From an uncultured Lachnospiraceae bacterium (GTDB taxonomy: Bacteria; Bacillota; Clostridia; Lachnospirales; Lachnospiraceae), in NCBI GenBank assembly GCA_947631505.1, contig CANRLR010000001.1, positions 1 to 64,000 on the forward strand: a DNA stretch of 64,000 bases, in the 5' to 3' direction. The first letter of the stretch is position 1, and each line of letters opens with the position of its first letter. A model generated the notes under the pieces. It did no database searches and had not been told where the DNA came from. It saw only the letters and a program-made list of their open reading frames with translations. The translations under genes were made by a program, and so were the position numbers. Below, in pieces: positions 38,120-46,790 of this stretch.

Positions 38120-39790
38120 TTAAAGCAGGATATCCTTCATGTCCGTAATAAACCACCCGCCATTTCTGAATTCACAAGTGTACTGATACTTTTGTTTTAC
38201 AATCTTTGATGTATCATTCCCGTAATAGACCTTAATTTTTTCTTTGGAATTAATTTTTACCTGATTAGGAGCAACGGTGTCCAATGCCGTAATTGAACAC
38301 GCTTTTACTTCCTCATGAATTCCACGCTTATAATAATTTTTTACTAAGTTACACTGCTGGCGATACACATCACTGTCTATCGCCAGAACCTGATACATCT
38401 GATCTGTGTTCCCAGTGTTTACCGACTCCGTAAATATATTGATATAATCTTGAAAAACTTTCTCTAAGGAACTTACATAAAACGAGGATGTGTAATAACC
38501 TTTATCCTTTCCCGTCCGCACAAAGGAATCCTTGCTGTCCCCTGTATATGTTTGAAAGAAATTTGAATATACCGGCAGTTGTTCCTTCATTCCCAACTGA
38601 AAAAGCTGGCCTGCCTTATCCTTCTGCTGTTCCTTCTCTTCTCCCACGCTGCTCTCCGATTGCATTGGTTCTTCTGTTTCGTTCCCCTTTGCCGATGGCT
38701 TAACTCCGGTACTGCAGGTAATGCCTGCCGTCGCCAATACAACCACTATAAGAGGTATGAGTACCCATCTGGAATAACATTTTTTCACACTAATGGCACG
38801 AATTCTTCTCTCCATTTCTTTTCCTTTTCTGCTCATTGACAGAATCGGATATCGAAAATCTCCCCATTTTGCATCCGACGCCAGCCGCACCAGCATTCTT
38901 CCATAGCAAAAACGCCTTTCTTCCCCTAACAGCTGAATTGCTGTTTCATCACAGAACAATTCCGCATCCTTTTTGGAACAGGATACCGCCAGCCAGACAA
39001 AGGGATGGAACCAATATACCGATGCCAAAAGCATGCGGGCCATTGCCCAGATGTGGTCTCTGTGACGGTAATGTACATATTCATGCGTAATGATCTGCTC
39101 CATTTCTTCCTTGTCCGCTCTTACACACTCCTCCCCATATACTAAAAACTTGGGAATATAGATCACTGGCCGGAAAAAGCCGTACAAACATGGATTCTGA
39201 ATACCGGAAACGGTATATATTTTAACGCTATCCCGTTTTCCATAGAATCTTCGATTCTGTTTTAACCTTTGAAGCAGACAGATATTGGATAAAACAAACC
39301 ATAACAATAAAAGCACCGAAATAATCAGCCACCCAATACCCAAAATAAGTTTTCCATTTACACCCTTCAAATTCTGTACAAATTCTTGAAAAGTATTTCT
39401 CTCTGTATTTTCCGACTCTAGACTGTTGTAACCATTCTGTCTGACCGGAAACTTACCGGCATTCTCCCAACTAGAACCGGAATTCCAGACCTGCCCTGTT
39501 TCCCTATCCGGCTGTTGACCGGCTTCGCCCAAATTGGAAGTCTCTATCTTCTGTTCTGTCTGTTCTGTCTGTTCTGCCGCCGGCCAGTCTGAAACCCTGT
39601 CTGAAATAATATTTCCCACACTGAACGGTGTCGAAATGAAATTCACTGGAATCATAAACCGCAGCAGAACTACAAGCCAAAGGGCATAGATTCCGGCATA
39701 ACGGATTTTTCCCATGAAAATTTTCCGAATTCCCAGAATCAGCAATATCAGAATAGAGGATTCCAAAATCCACTCCAAAAAACTTCCCAT
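38120..39790 (-). CDS. BlaR1/MecR1-type M56 sensor metallopeptidase with a non-PBP sensor domain
   Basis: 556 residues. N-terminal membrane segments (about 11-25, 31-49, 148-173), cytoplasmic zinc protease with HEYVHYRHRDH (HExxH at 236-240) and the third ligand in AELFCDE. A last membrane segment lies near 350. The extracytoplasmic part (about 370-556) has no penicillin-binding SxxK/KTG set and instead looks like a small NTF2-like fold (YQVLAIDSDVYRQ, KEKIKVYYGND), so the signal is probably not a beta-lactam. It lies 39 bases after the blaI-type repressor gene; the pair likely works by signal-induced repressor cleavage. Confidence 0.85.
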   Translation of the reverse strand: MGSFLEWILESSILILLILGIRKIFMGKIRYAGIYALWLVVLLRFMIPVNFISTPFSVGNIISDRVSDWPAAEQTEQTEQKIETSNLGEAGQQPDRETGQVWNSGSSWENAGKFPVRQNGYNSLESENTERNTFQEFVQNLKGVNGKLILGIGWLIISVLLLLWFVLSNICLLQRLKQNRRFYGKRDSVKIYTVSGIQNPCLYGFFRPVIYIPKFLVYGEECVRADKEEMEQIITHEYVHYRHRDHIWAMARMLLASVYWFHPFVWLAVSCSKKDAELFCDETAIQLLGEERRFCYGRMLVRLASDAKWGDFRYPILSMSRKGKEMERRIRAISVKKCYSRWVLIPLIVVVLATAGITCSTGVKPSAKGNETEEPMQSESSVGEEKEQQKDKAGQLFQLGMKEQLPVYSNFFQTYTGDSKDSFVRTGKDKGYYTSSFYVSSLEKVFQDYINIFTESVNTGNTDQMYQVLAIDSDVYRQQCNLVKNYYKRGIHEEVKACSITALDTVAPNQVKINSKEKIKVYYGNDTSKIVKQKYQYTCEFRNGGWFITDMKDILL

Positions 39791-39829
39791 TACTTCCCCT
39801 GTCTTCCTTTCCCTTTACAACATCACACA

Positions 39830-40219
39830 TCATTCTTCTTTTGTCTTTTCTTCGGCAGCTTTTAATATTTCCTGTAATTCCTGAATATCCTCTTTGGATA
39901 AATCATTCTGACGCACCAAAGCACTCATCATCATGCCAACACTTCCATCATAAATTCGCTGAAGAAAATCTCTTGTCTCCTGTACAACAACATCTTCTTT
40001 TTTTACTTTTGGGAAAAAGTATTTTGTTTTTCCTTTTTCCTCATAACCAATGAGACCTTTTTCTGCCATTCTTCGCACCATCGTTGCAGAGGTACTTTTA
40101 CTCCAGCCGATACGCTCATTCAAAATCGGTACAATCTGCATCAACGTCCGCGGATGTTCCTCCCAAAGGCAATTCATCAAATACCATTCACTGTTTGTTA
40201 CACGAATTTCCTGTTTCAC
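39830..40219 (-). CDS. BlaI/MecI-family repressor
   Basis: 129 residues. Winged helix VTNSEWYLMNCLWEEHPRTL with LNERIGWSKSTSATMVRRMA, then a dimerisation segment. GTG at 40219 is five bases after AAGGAGG; the ATG one codon earlier is only two bases away. It should bind the paired TACAAAGTA boxes at 40271-40279 and 40444-40452, repressing itself and the divergent acetyltransferase operon. Confidence 0.88.
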   Translation of the reverse strand: MKQEIRVTNSEWYLMNCLWEEHPRTLMQIVPILNERIGWSKSTSATMVRRMAEKGLIGYEEKGKTKYFFPKVKKEDVVVQETRDFLQRIYDGSVGMMMSALVRQNDLSKEDIQELQEILKAAEEKTKEE

Positions 40220-40268
40220 CATGTCCTCCTTCACTGCGCTTCCTATAATACGCAATTGATATTTAGAA

Positions 40269-40314
40269 TCTACTTTGTAAACCTTATTATAATGCAATCA
40301 GTTTAGTATGTCAA
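40269..40314 (-). promoter_or_regulatory. blaI promoter and operator
   Basis: Minus strand TTGACA (40309-40314), 17 bases, TATAAT (40286-40291). Two bases after the -10 is GGTTTACAAAGTA (40271-40283), identical to the box in the divergent promoter. Confidence 0.8.
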
Positions 40315-40364
40315 CCGTTTTTGCAAAGAATTAATTTCGCTGTAAGCATTTTCACTGAGGGTGG

Positions 40365-40381
40365 GGGCACAGACAGTGCCC
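40365..40381. repeat. Hairpin between the divergent promoters
   Basis: GGGCAC, loop AGACA, GTGCCC. No clear T-tract. It sits between the two divergent promoters; role unknown. Confidence 0.4.
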
Positions 40382-40408
40382 GTTAAAAATATTTTCATAA
40401 AATTATGG

Positions 40409-40454
40409 TTGACCCAGTAAACCTTTTGGGTTATAATTTGGTTTACAAAGTAAA
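40409..40454 (+). promoter_or_regulatory. Promoter and operator of the O-acetyltransferase operon
   Basis: TTGACC (40409-40414), 17 bases, TATAAT (40432-40437). Two bases later GGTTTACAAAGTA begins at 40440; the extended site TTTAC-AAA-GTAAA (40442-40454) is a perfect dyad. Confidence 0.8.
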
Positions 40455-40488
40455 ATTTATTATTAGTACGAAAGAGAGGTTCTATGAA

Positions 40489-41451
40489 ATGAGTCAGTCT
40501 AATAATTTGCAAAGGAAAAAAGGATTCGATGTTCTGAGAGGAATCGGCATCACTGGAATTGTTCTATACCATTTATTCCCCTCTGTATTTCCGGGTGGCT
40601 TTCTCGGTGTTCCTTTATTTTTTGTATTATCCGGCTATCTTATGTTTAACACCAGTGAACGAAAATGGAAAGACGGAAATTTTCACATTATAAGTTATTA
40701 CAAAAATCGTATTCAGAAAATAACTCCACCATTATTTACAATGGTTATAATTGTATGCTGCTTTCTGACCTTGACAGAGAGCAGTCTTCTGACAGGAATA
40801 CGGGAAGAAATCTGCAGCATCCTTTTGGGTTATGACAACTGGTGGCAGATTGTCGAAAATGCCTCCTATTTTTCCAATCTGTCCGATCCTTCTCCTTTTA
40901 CTCATCTTTGGTTTTTGGCAGTAGAAATACAATTTTATCTTTTCTGGCCATTTCTATTTCTGTTTTATAAAAAATGCTGTCAGCGGATAAGCGGCAGAAA
41001 AATGTGTTTTTTCTTTTTGCTGCTCGCCGTTCTCTCCGCTGGAGAAATGTTATTTCTATACACTCCGGGCGAAGATCCGTCCCGGGTCTATTACGGAACA
41101 GATACCATGGCATTTTCATTATTGATTGGTATGTTTTTAGGTGCTGTCCGGCAGCAATATGACAGCCTTTGTTCTGATTTACCAAGAAATATAATTGTTG
41201 AATTCATTTTTGTGCTCGTTCCATGCATTCTATTTCTCACAATGAACGGGCAGAACGGTTTTCTCTATCAAGGTGGCATGTTCATGATCAGTCTGTTTTA
41301 TGCTGTCATGATAAACCTGATAGAAAATCAGGACAGACCGGATAAAGATACCGTCAACGCTTCCCTCTTCTCCTTTTTGGGGAAGAAAAGCTATTCTATT
41401 TATTTATGGCATTATCCAATCATCATCTTAACATTTATTCAAATGAAATAG
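40489..41451 (+). CDS. Membrane acyltransferase (OatA N-terminal-like)
   Basis: 320 residues of Acyltransferase_3 type with about ten membrane segments: RKKGFDVLRGIGITGIVLYHL (catalytic His), GVPLFFVLSGYLMF, THLWFLAVEIQFYLFWPFLF and KKSYSIYLWHYPIIIL. In OatA this part moves acetyl groups across the membrane for transfer to muramic acid, which gives lysozyme resistance. ATG at 40489 with AGAGG nine bases upstream. The esterase-like part is a separate downstream gene. Confidence 0.85.
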   Translation: MSQSNNLQRKKGFDVLRGIGITGIVLYHLFPSVFPGGFLGVPLFFVLSGYLMFNTSERKWKDGNFHIISYYKNRIQKITPPLFTMVIIVCCFLTLTESSLLTGIREEICSILLGYDNWWQIVENASYFSNLSDPSPFTHLWFLAVEIQFYLFWPFLFLFYKKCCQRISGRKMCFFFLLLAVLSAGEMLFLYTPGEDPSRVYYGTDTMAFSLLIGMFLGAVRQQYDSLCSDLPRNIIVEFIFVLVPCILFLTMNGQNGFLYQGGMFMISLFYAVMINLIENQDRPDKDTVNASLFSFLGKKSYSIYLWHYPIIILTFIQMK

Positions 41452-41463
41452 GAGGATAAGCAA

Positions 41464-42174
41464 ATGAAAAAGACAATAAAAAAATATTCACGGATCGTTA
41501 TATTATTATGTTGTACAATAGTTGGCATTTATGGTATATGGAAAGCACCAAAATCAGATGAAACAGAAATGAAACAGGAATTACTGCAACATGAACAGGC
41601 CTTACAACATGAGAATTCATCAACGGGAGCTGCCTTATCAGATACAGAAGCTCAGGCAACGGCTTCTCCTGATAAAAAACAGAACATAAAAGAACCGGAA
41701 TTGTCAGAAACCCTCACCGTTATTGGAGATTCTGTTTTTCTTGGTGCGGCACCATCTTTCCAAAAAATACAGAAAAATGTAGTAATTGATGCGAAAATTT
41801 CAAGACAGGTCCGTCACGGTCTTGATGTGGCAAAGAAATTACAGAAAAAAGAAAAATTGGGAGACACTGTTATTATTTCACTCGGGACAAACGGAGTATT
41901 TAATCCTGTCACCGGTCAGGAATTCATTGATTATCTGGGAACCAAAAGAACCATTTATTGGATTACTGCCTATGGAAAAAATTTAGAATTTCAAGAGGAA
42001 GTAAACCAGACCATTCAGGAGCTGGCAGACAAAAACAGCAATGTCCATCTGATATCGTGGGATAAAGAGGCAGAAAAACATCCCGACTGGTTCTATCAGG
42101 ATGGTACTCATCTGAATACAAAGGGGCAGGATGGGTTTTCACATTTTATTAAAGAACAGATGGGGGGAGAGTAA
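41464..42174 (+). CDS. Extracytoplasmic SGNH hydrolase (OatA C-terminal-like)
   Basis: 236 residues. Membrane anchor at 10-28, a Q/E-rich linker, then an SGNH domain with the nucleophile in VIGDSVFLGA, ISLGTNGVF and DGTHLNTKGQ (Asp-His). It corresponds to the C-terminal acetyltransferase domain of OatA. ATG at 41464 after AGGAGGATAAGCAA, 12 bases after the membrane acyltransferase, so the two are an operon. Confidence 0.87.
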   Translation: MKKTIKKYSRIVILLCCTIVGIYGIWKAPKSDETEMKQELLQHEQALQHENSSTGAALSDTEAQATASPDKKQNIKEPELSETLTVIGDSVFLGAAPSFQKIQKNVVIDAKISRQVRHGLDVAKKLQKKEKLGDTVIISLGTNGVFNPVTGQEFIDYLGTKRTIYWITAYGKNLEFQEEVNQTIQELADKNSNVHLISWDKEAEKHPDWFYQDGTHLNTKGQDGFSHFIKEQMGGE

Positions 42175-42180
42175 TCCCCC
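42162..42180 (+). terminator. GC-rich hairpin at the end of the acetyltransferase operon
   Basis: GGGGGA, loop GAGTAA (containing the stop codon), TCCCCC; a T-run comes only 10 bases later. It may serve both converging genes. Confidence 0.45.
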
Positions 42181-42906
42181 TCACTTCCTTTTTTCCGGTA
42201 TCTTTCCAAGTAAGAACATAACAATTGCAGACACGGCAAAAAGAGTAACAAATGCAACTGCGATGCGGCTTATCAATAATATGAATGACTGCTCTTTCTG
42301 CCATGTATCATCTATGGTATAGAACACATACTGCGTATCTGCCCCATACTCCTGACAGATTTCAGTTAATTCTTTTTTTGCCTTTTGGGAAAACCCGATT
42401 TTATATCCCACCGGAAGCCGGACACTCTCTCCCTTTTCTACCTCTCTTGCAACACAGTCACTCATCTGTGCCAATATGTAACTATCATCTTCCAATTGGA
42501 TCAAATAATACTGATAATATTCGCCCCATATCCGTGCTAAAAATGTACTGGTAAGCACCTCCGCTTTTTTACGCTTTGTTGCACGTTTCCTTGATTTGGT
42601 ATATTTATCACACCATCTGCCAAGATTGTATACTCCGGTAGAAATAATTGATTTGGGGGTAATAACTCCCGTTTCCGCAGAGTTCGTCATCTTATCAAAT
42701 TCCGCCTTAGAAGCAATCTGTTTTACATCTTCCGCTGCCGGTCTGCCAACTAAGGCATCACAGGTTTTTTCCTCCAGATCCTTTGCCGTAACAACATCTT
42801 CTTTTTCTTTGTCCCATAAATATCCCTCCAAACTAAAATTTGTAAACACAAAGAGTGCCACAGCAATTCCAATTATAACAGATATCCATGTCTTTAATTT
42901 TTCCAT
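42181..42906 (-). CDS. Two-pass membrane protein of unknown function
   Basis: 241 residues. Membrane segments at the two ends (WISVIIGIAVALFVFTNFSL; ILLISRIAVAFVTLFAVSAIVMFLL) enclose a basic central region with RKRATKRKKA and a beta-rich part. No family recognised. ATG at 42906 after GGAGGATTTTG. It follows the amidohydrolase gene by 33 bases. Confidence 0.65.
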   Translation of the reverse strand: MEKLKTWISVIIGIAVALFVFTNFSLEGYLWDKEKEDVVTAKDLEEKTCDALVGRPAAEDVKQIASKAEFDKMTNSAETGVITPKSIISTGVYNLGRWCDKYTKSRKRATKRKKAEVLTSTFLARIWGEYYQYYLIQLEDDSYILAQMSDCVAREVEKGESVRLPVGYKIGFSQKAKKELTEICQEYGADTQYVFYTIDDTWQKEQSFILLISRIAVAFVTLFAVSAIVMFLLGKIPEKRK

Positions 42907-42939
42907 CAAAATCCTCCTAAATCAAACAAATGCAATTTT

Positions 42940-44115
42940 TTATCTGTTTTCATAAACAATTTCCCCATCAATAATAGTATATAGTGTCTTTGTAAAAACT
43001 TCCATGGGATTCCCTGTAAAAACAGCAACATCCGCATCTTTTCCCACCTCAAGTGAACCAACACGGTCGGATACCCCGCAAATTTCTGCGGCATTGATTG
43101 TAATTGCTTTGAATCCTCCCTCCATAGAAAGCCCCTGTTTCACAGAAAGTCCGGCACAGAGCGGTAAATACCGAATTAAGGAGACCGGATGGTCTGTCAT
43201 AATTGCTGTTTTTATTCCGGCACGCTCCAAAACTCCTGCTGTTTTAAAACTCATGTTTTTCACTTCTATCTTGGAGCGGGAAGTTAAATCCGGTCCTACG
43301 ATGACAGGAAAGCCGGAATCTGCAATCTCTTTTGCAATTAAATGCCCTTCTGTGCAGTGATCCAGTGTCAAATTCAAATGAAATTCTTTTGCGATACGAA
43401 TTGCAGTCAAAATATCATCCGCCCGGTGTGCATGAGCTTTCAAAGGAATTTCCCGACGAAGTACCGGAAGCCAGCACTCCATTTTAAAGTCTTCTACACC
43501 GTTTTCCGTTTTTCCCTGTTCTTTCTTTTCTTTATACTGACACGCCCGGTATAATTCTTCCCGAAGCATTGCCCCGATCGCCATTCGGCTGCCGGGCATT
43601 TTATCCTTCTGCCCATAATTCATTTTCGGATTTTCTCCAAAGGCTACTTTCATTGCAGCCGGGGCTTTTACTACCATTCTATCGACACAGCGTCCCTGAA
43701 CTTTCATAAACAAGGACTGTCCCCCCACTACATTGGAACTGCCCGGACCCGTCATTAACGAAGTGACTCCGGCAATGATCGCATCATGAAATGCCGGATC
43801 CATCGGATTAATGGCATCCAATGCACGTAAATAAGGTGTTACCGGAGATGTCATTTCATTACAATCATCACCGACAATGCCCCATTTTTCCTCCGCAATC
43901 CCTGCATGGCAATGGGCATCAATGAATCCCGGCATCACCCACGCTCCCTGAACATCGAGTATCTGTTCGTTCTTCCGAGATTCTCCCGACAGTTCTTTCA
44001 TATCTCCTACTGCTGCAATTTTACCGTTTTCTATATACACATAACCGTTTTCATATGTTACACCTGCCATTGTAAGGACTTTCCCATTTTTCACCAGCAA
44101 TGATACCAACTCCAT
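42940..44115 (-). CDS. Amidohydrolase-family protein
   Basis: 391 residues. Metal-dependent hydrolase fold: PGFIDAHCHAGI (His-x-His), KAHAHRADDILTAI, TLDHCTEGH and MTDHPVSLIRYLPLCAG (Asp), ending in the small beta domain VGSLEVGKDADVAVF. Clostridial relatives are annotated as imidazolonepropionase-like or simply amidohydrolase; the substrate is not known. ATG at 44115 after AAGGGACAGAA. It starts 14 bases after rlmD. Confidence 0.85.
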   Translation of the reverse strand: MELVSLLVKNGKVLTMAGVTYENGYVYIENGKIAAVGDMKELSGESRKNEQILDVQGAWVMPGFIDAHCHAGIAEEKWGIVGDDCNEMTSPVTPYLRALDAINPMDPAFHDAIIAGVTSLMTGPGSSNVVGGQSLFMKVQGRCVDRMVVKAPAAMKVAFGENPKMNYGQKDKMPGSRMAIGAMLREELYRACQYKEKKEQGKTENGVEDFKMECWLPVLRREIPLKAHAHRADDILTAIRIAKEFHLNLTLDHCTEGHLIAKEIADSGFPVIVGPDLTSRSKIEVKNMSFKTAGVLERAGIKTAIMTDHPVSLIRYLPLCAGLSVKQGLSMEGGFKAITINAAEICGVSDRVGSLEVGKDADVAVFTGNPMEVFTKTLYTIIDGEIVYENR

Positions 44116-44129
44116 TTCTGTCCCTTAGT

Positions 44130-45539
44130 TTAAGCAAAAGAAGAGGTTTTATGCATCAGAATCACGGTCTCAATCCCCCTCGTCCACGGGAACATATCGA
44201 TACACTGTGCCTTCACCGGCTGATAGCCATGCTCCAAAAATACTTCCAGATCTCTGGCAAAGCTCGTCGGTTTACAAGAAATATACAAAATCTTACTAAC
44301 ATTAAAATCAATTATTTTCTTAATTGCTTTTGGATGAATCCCCTCTCTTGGAGGGTCCAAAACAATAAGGTCAGGAACTTCCTCCAGTTCATCCATTACA
44401 TTCAGTACATCACCGGCATGAAAGGTACAATTTGTCAGATGATTGAATGCCGCATTTTCCCTTGCTGCATCGACCGCCTCCTCTACAATTTCCACACCGA
44501 CAACTCTTTTTGCCACCGGAGCAAGAACCTGTGCAATCGTTCCGGTTCCGCTGTACAAATCAAAAACGACCTTTCCCTCCACATCACCAACATATTCTCT
44601 TGCCACCTCATAGAGCTTCTCTGCTCCCAACGAGTTCGTCTGAAAAAAGGAAAAAGGTGAAATTTTGAACTTTAAGCCAAGCAGTTCTTCGTAAAAATAG
44701 TCTTTTCCATACAGAATGTGTATTTCATCTGCTTTCACCACATCGGACAAGCTGTCATTTATCATATGTAAAATTCCGGCATAATGTCCCCTTGTCTCAA
44801 TTTCTAAAAGCCGATTCCGGTACTCTTCCAACAATTCTTTTCCTTCCGGTGATTGAATCATTCCCTGTGAAGTTGTCACAAGACAAATTAGCATTTCACC
44901 TGTTTTTCTTGCCTTTCTCACAAGAAGATGACGCAAAATCCCCTCGTGCCGCATTTTATGATAGAAGGTCAGAAGTTCTCCCCCCAACTTCTTTTCCCTA
45001 AAAAAATGCAACGTAGCTGTTAAAATTTTACGGATATCCTCATCCACAATCTGACATTGTGTCACTGGCACAATATCATAAAAACTCCCCCTTTTGTGAA
45101 GCCCTAATGCCAGCTCCCCGTCCTTTACTTCATCTCCGAAAGAAAATTCCATTTTATTACGGTATTCCCATTCATCCGGACTTGCCACACAATTCTCAAG
45201 CGGAAAATCTGCCAGTATTGGTGTAAGCAGATTTTTCACCTGTGTCAATTTCAGTCTCTTTTGCCCCTCATAATCCAGTGTCTGATAAGAGCAGCCGCCA
45301 CAATCTGAAAAATGCGGGCAAGGCGGGATTTGTACCTCATCTTCTGCCAGTTCTAGAACTTCAATCAGCATACCCTCCGGTCTTCCCTTTCGAAGCTTAC
45401 TGCAACGGAAAGAAACTTTCTGGCCCGGCAGTGTATTCTTTACCAGTACGGGAGTCCTTTCCCCCTCTACTCTTACGTAACCTTTATTTGGAAATTTCAG
45501 AGCGGTCACCACTCCTTCATAGCATTCATTTTTCTTCAT
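44130..45539 (-). CDS. rlmD: 23S rRNA (uracil1939-C5)-methyltransferase
   Basis: 469 residues. TRAM domain (about 1-55), 4Fe-4S cysteines in IPPCPHFSDCGGCSYQ, SAM site VFDLYSGTGTIAQVL and the catalytic region VLDPPREGIHPKA and ILYISCKPTSFARDL (Cys). ATG at 45539 after GGAGGGTTTC. Firmicutes may use this family for U747 as well, so the exact target could be 1939, 747 or both. Confidence 0.9.
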   Translation of the reverse strand: MKKNECYEGVVTALKFPNKGYVRVEGERTPVLVKNTLPGQKVSFRCSKLRKGRPEGMLIEVLELAEDEVQIPPCPHFSDCGGCSYQTLDYEGQKRLKLTQVKNLLTPILADFPLENCVASPDEWEYRNKMEFSFGDEVKDGELALGLHKRGSFYDIVPVTQCQIVDEDIRKILTATLHFFREKKLGGELLTFYHKMRHEGILRHLLVRKARKTGEMLICLVTTSQGMIQSPEGKELLEEYRNRLLEIETRGHYAGILHMINDSLSDVVKADEIHILYGKDYFYEELLGLKFKISPFSFFQTNSLGAEKLYEVAREYVGDVEGKVVFDLYSGTGTIAQVLAPVAKRVVGVEIVEEAVDAARENAAFNHLTNCTFHAGDVLNVMDELEEVPDLIVLDPPREGIHPKAIKKIIDFNVSKILYISCKPTSFARDLEVFLEHGYQPVKAQCIDMFPWTRGIETVILMHKTSSFA

Positions 45540-45620
45540 GAAACCCTCCATTTATTCAATCCATTCACTTGAATCAGTATAACATACTCCATTCATCAGG
45601 GCAATTCTCAGTTAGTGTAG

Positions 45621-45682
45621 ATCATACAGTTTTTCTTTATGATATGAATTGCTAAAGTTAATAACAAAGGGGACTGTATGAT
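45621..45682 (+). promoter_or_regulatory. Inverted repeat that would hide a start codon
   Basis: ATCATACAGT (45621-45630) and ACTGTATGAT (45673-45682) are perfect complements; the second covers the ATG of the transposase remnant. In IS10 and IS50 such stems block translation from read-through transcripts. Confidence 0.5.
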
Positions 45683-45842
45683 GCTTACTATTGTAAAGGA
45701 AGGGCTCGTATCTTTCAAGGAACTGGAACAAAAAATATTTACTTCTGTTTGTGAATCGGGAAGAGAAATGACACAAGGAGTTTGGAATCTTGTTCAAAAG
45801 CTTGGGGAACGAATTGATGAAGAAGAAAAAGAGAAGCCGTAG
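45678..45842 (+). pseudogene. N-terminal remnant of an ISLre2-like (UPF0236) transposase
   Basis: 54 codons from ATG at 45678 (AAGGGGA upstream) to TAG at 45842. The start, MLTIVKEGLVSFKELEQKIF, resembles the N-terminus of ISLre2-family transposases, which run to about 450 residues. After residue 35 the similarity fades and the frame ends. Recognition is from memory of the family and needs a search. It could instead be an intact small protein. Confidence 0.5.
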
Positions 45843-45864
45843 GCACATCTGTAATTGCACAGTA

Positions 45865-46000
45865 TTTCACGCAGAAACAAAACAATGAGAACAGTATTTC
45901 AATTGCGTCACTAAGAGGTGTGCGTGGTCGCGCGCACCCTTAGTGCTACGTAATTGATGAAGCGGGAGCGGCTGTTCGAGTGTTTTGTTTCTGCGTGAAA
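45865..46000. repeat. 136-bp fold-back element with 20-bp perfect terminal inverted repeats
   Basis: Ends TTTCACGCAGAAACAAAACA (45865-45884) and its exact complement (45981-46000). Inside, GAACAG/CTGTTC, CAATTGCGT/ACGTAATTG (one G-U), CACTAAG/CTTAGTG and GGTGTGCG/CGCGCACC pair in register, so the whole block forms one long interrupted hairpin. No target-site duplication is clear. A MITE-like element or a structured RNA is possible. Confidence 0.8.
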
Positions 46001-46014
46001 GACAGGAAATTACC

Positions 46015-46043
46015 TTGATTTACCATGAAAAATCATATATACT
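46015..46043 (+). promoter_or_regulatory. Promoter of the DUF1836-pcrA operon
   Basis: TTGATT (46015-46020), 17 bases, TATACT (46038-46043), starting 15 bases after the fold-back element. Confidence 0.6.
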
Positions 46044-46065
46044 ATACTACATAGTATTAGAAACA

Positions 46066-46123
46066 ATATCATACACTGTGCCAGCACTGTAGCACGGTTA
46101 CAGCATCATATCATACACAGTGC
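46066..46123 (+). repeat. Two direct repeats in the DUF1836 leader
   Basis: ATATCATACACTGTGC (46066-46081) and ATATCATACACAGTGC (46108-46123), 15 of 16 identical, 42 bases apart, between the promoter and the start codon. They are possible operator or RNA-binding sites, perhaps for autoregulation. Confidence 0.55.
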
Positions 46124-46140
46124 AGAAACGAGGAATGCAT

Positions 46141-46761
46141 ATGGAACGTTCAAGCGAAGAAAGTATTATGGACATTCTGAAAAAATTACAGGCAATTGAT
46201 TACATTGATCCGGATGAAATACCGAACATTGATTTATACATGGATCAGGTAACGACCTTTATGGATGAGCATCTTGCTGCCTGTAAACGGATGGATGATG
46301 ATAAAATCCTTACCAAGACCATGATTAATAATTATACCAAAAATGACTTTCTCCCGCCACCAGTGAAGAAAAAATATTCCAAAGATCATATGTATCTTCT
46401 CATTTTTTTATACTATTTTAAAAATGTGCTGTCGATTAATGATATTCAGAAAATTTTCAGACCTCTGACTGAAATGTTTTATGACAATAAATCAAGAGAT
46501 GTTTCTTTGGAAGAAATTTATCAAATAATTTTTAAGATGGAGAAAATTCAAACCGACCACCTCGCCAAAGAGATCTTGCGGCGGTTTAAAATCTCCCAGA
46601 ATCTGTTTCCTGACGTCAAAGATGAAAAAGAGGCAGATTTTCTCTCTCACTTTGCCACCATTTGTCTGCTCAGCTTTGATGCCTATATGAAAAAAATACT
46701 GGTGGAACGAATGATTGACGAAATCCTTTCGGATGATAATGATACCAAAGTAAAAAAATAA
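46141..46761 (+). CDS. DUF1836 protein
   Basis: 206 residues. Family core LTKTMINNYTKNDFLPPPVKKKYSKDHMYLLIF, in which the first part resembles a MerR-like helix-turn-helix, then a helical domain. It is probably a DNA-binding regulator, but no target is known. ATG at 46141 seven bases after GAGG. It lies 29 bases before pcrA on the same strand. Confidence 0.82.
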   Translation: MERSSEESIMDILKKLQAIDYIDPDEIPNIDLYMDQVTTFMDEHLAACKRMDDDKILTKTMINNYTKNDFLPPPVKKKYSKDHMYLLIFLYYFKNVLSINDIQKIFRPLTEMFYDNKSRDVSLEEIYQIIFKMEKIQTDHLAKEILRRFKISQNLFPDVKDEKEADFLSHFATICLLSFDAYMKKILVERMIDEILSDDNDTKVKK

Positions 46762-46790
46762 TCCGTTCAACCACAATAATGGAGGTTTAT

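Noticed and set aside
38120-39790. Classical beta-lactam sensor BlaR1
   Set aside because: The extracytoplasmic part lacks SxxK and KTG motifs, so only the protease half is BlaR1-like.
45612-45860. Minus-strand open frame opposite the transposase remnant
   Set aside because: The plus-strand frame has a ribosome binding site and a recognisable protein; the minus frame has neither.
46020-46140. CRISPR-like repeat array
   Set aside because: Only two imperfect direct repeats, no array, no cas genes in the window.
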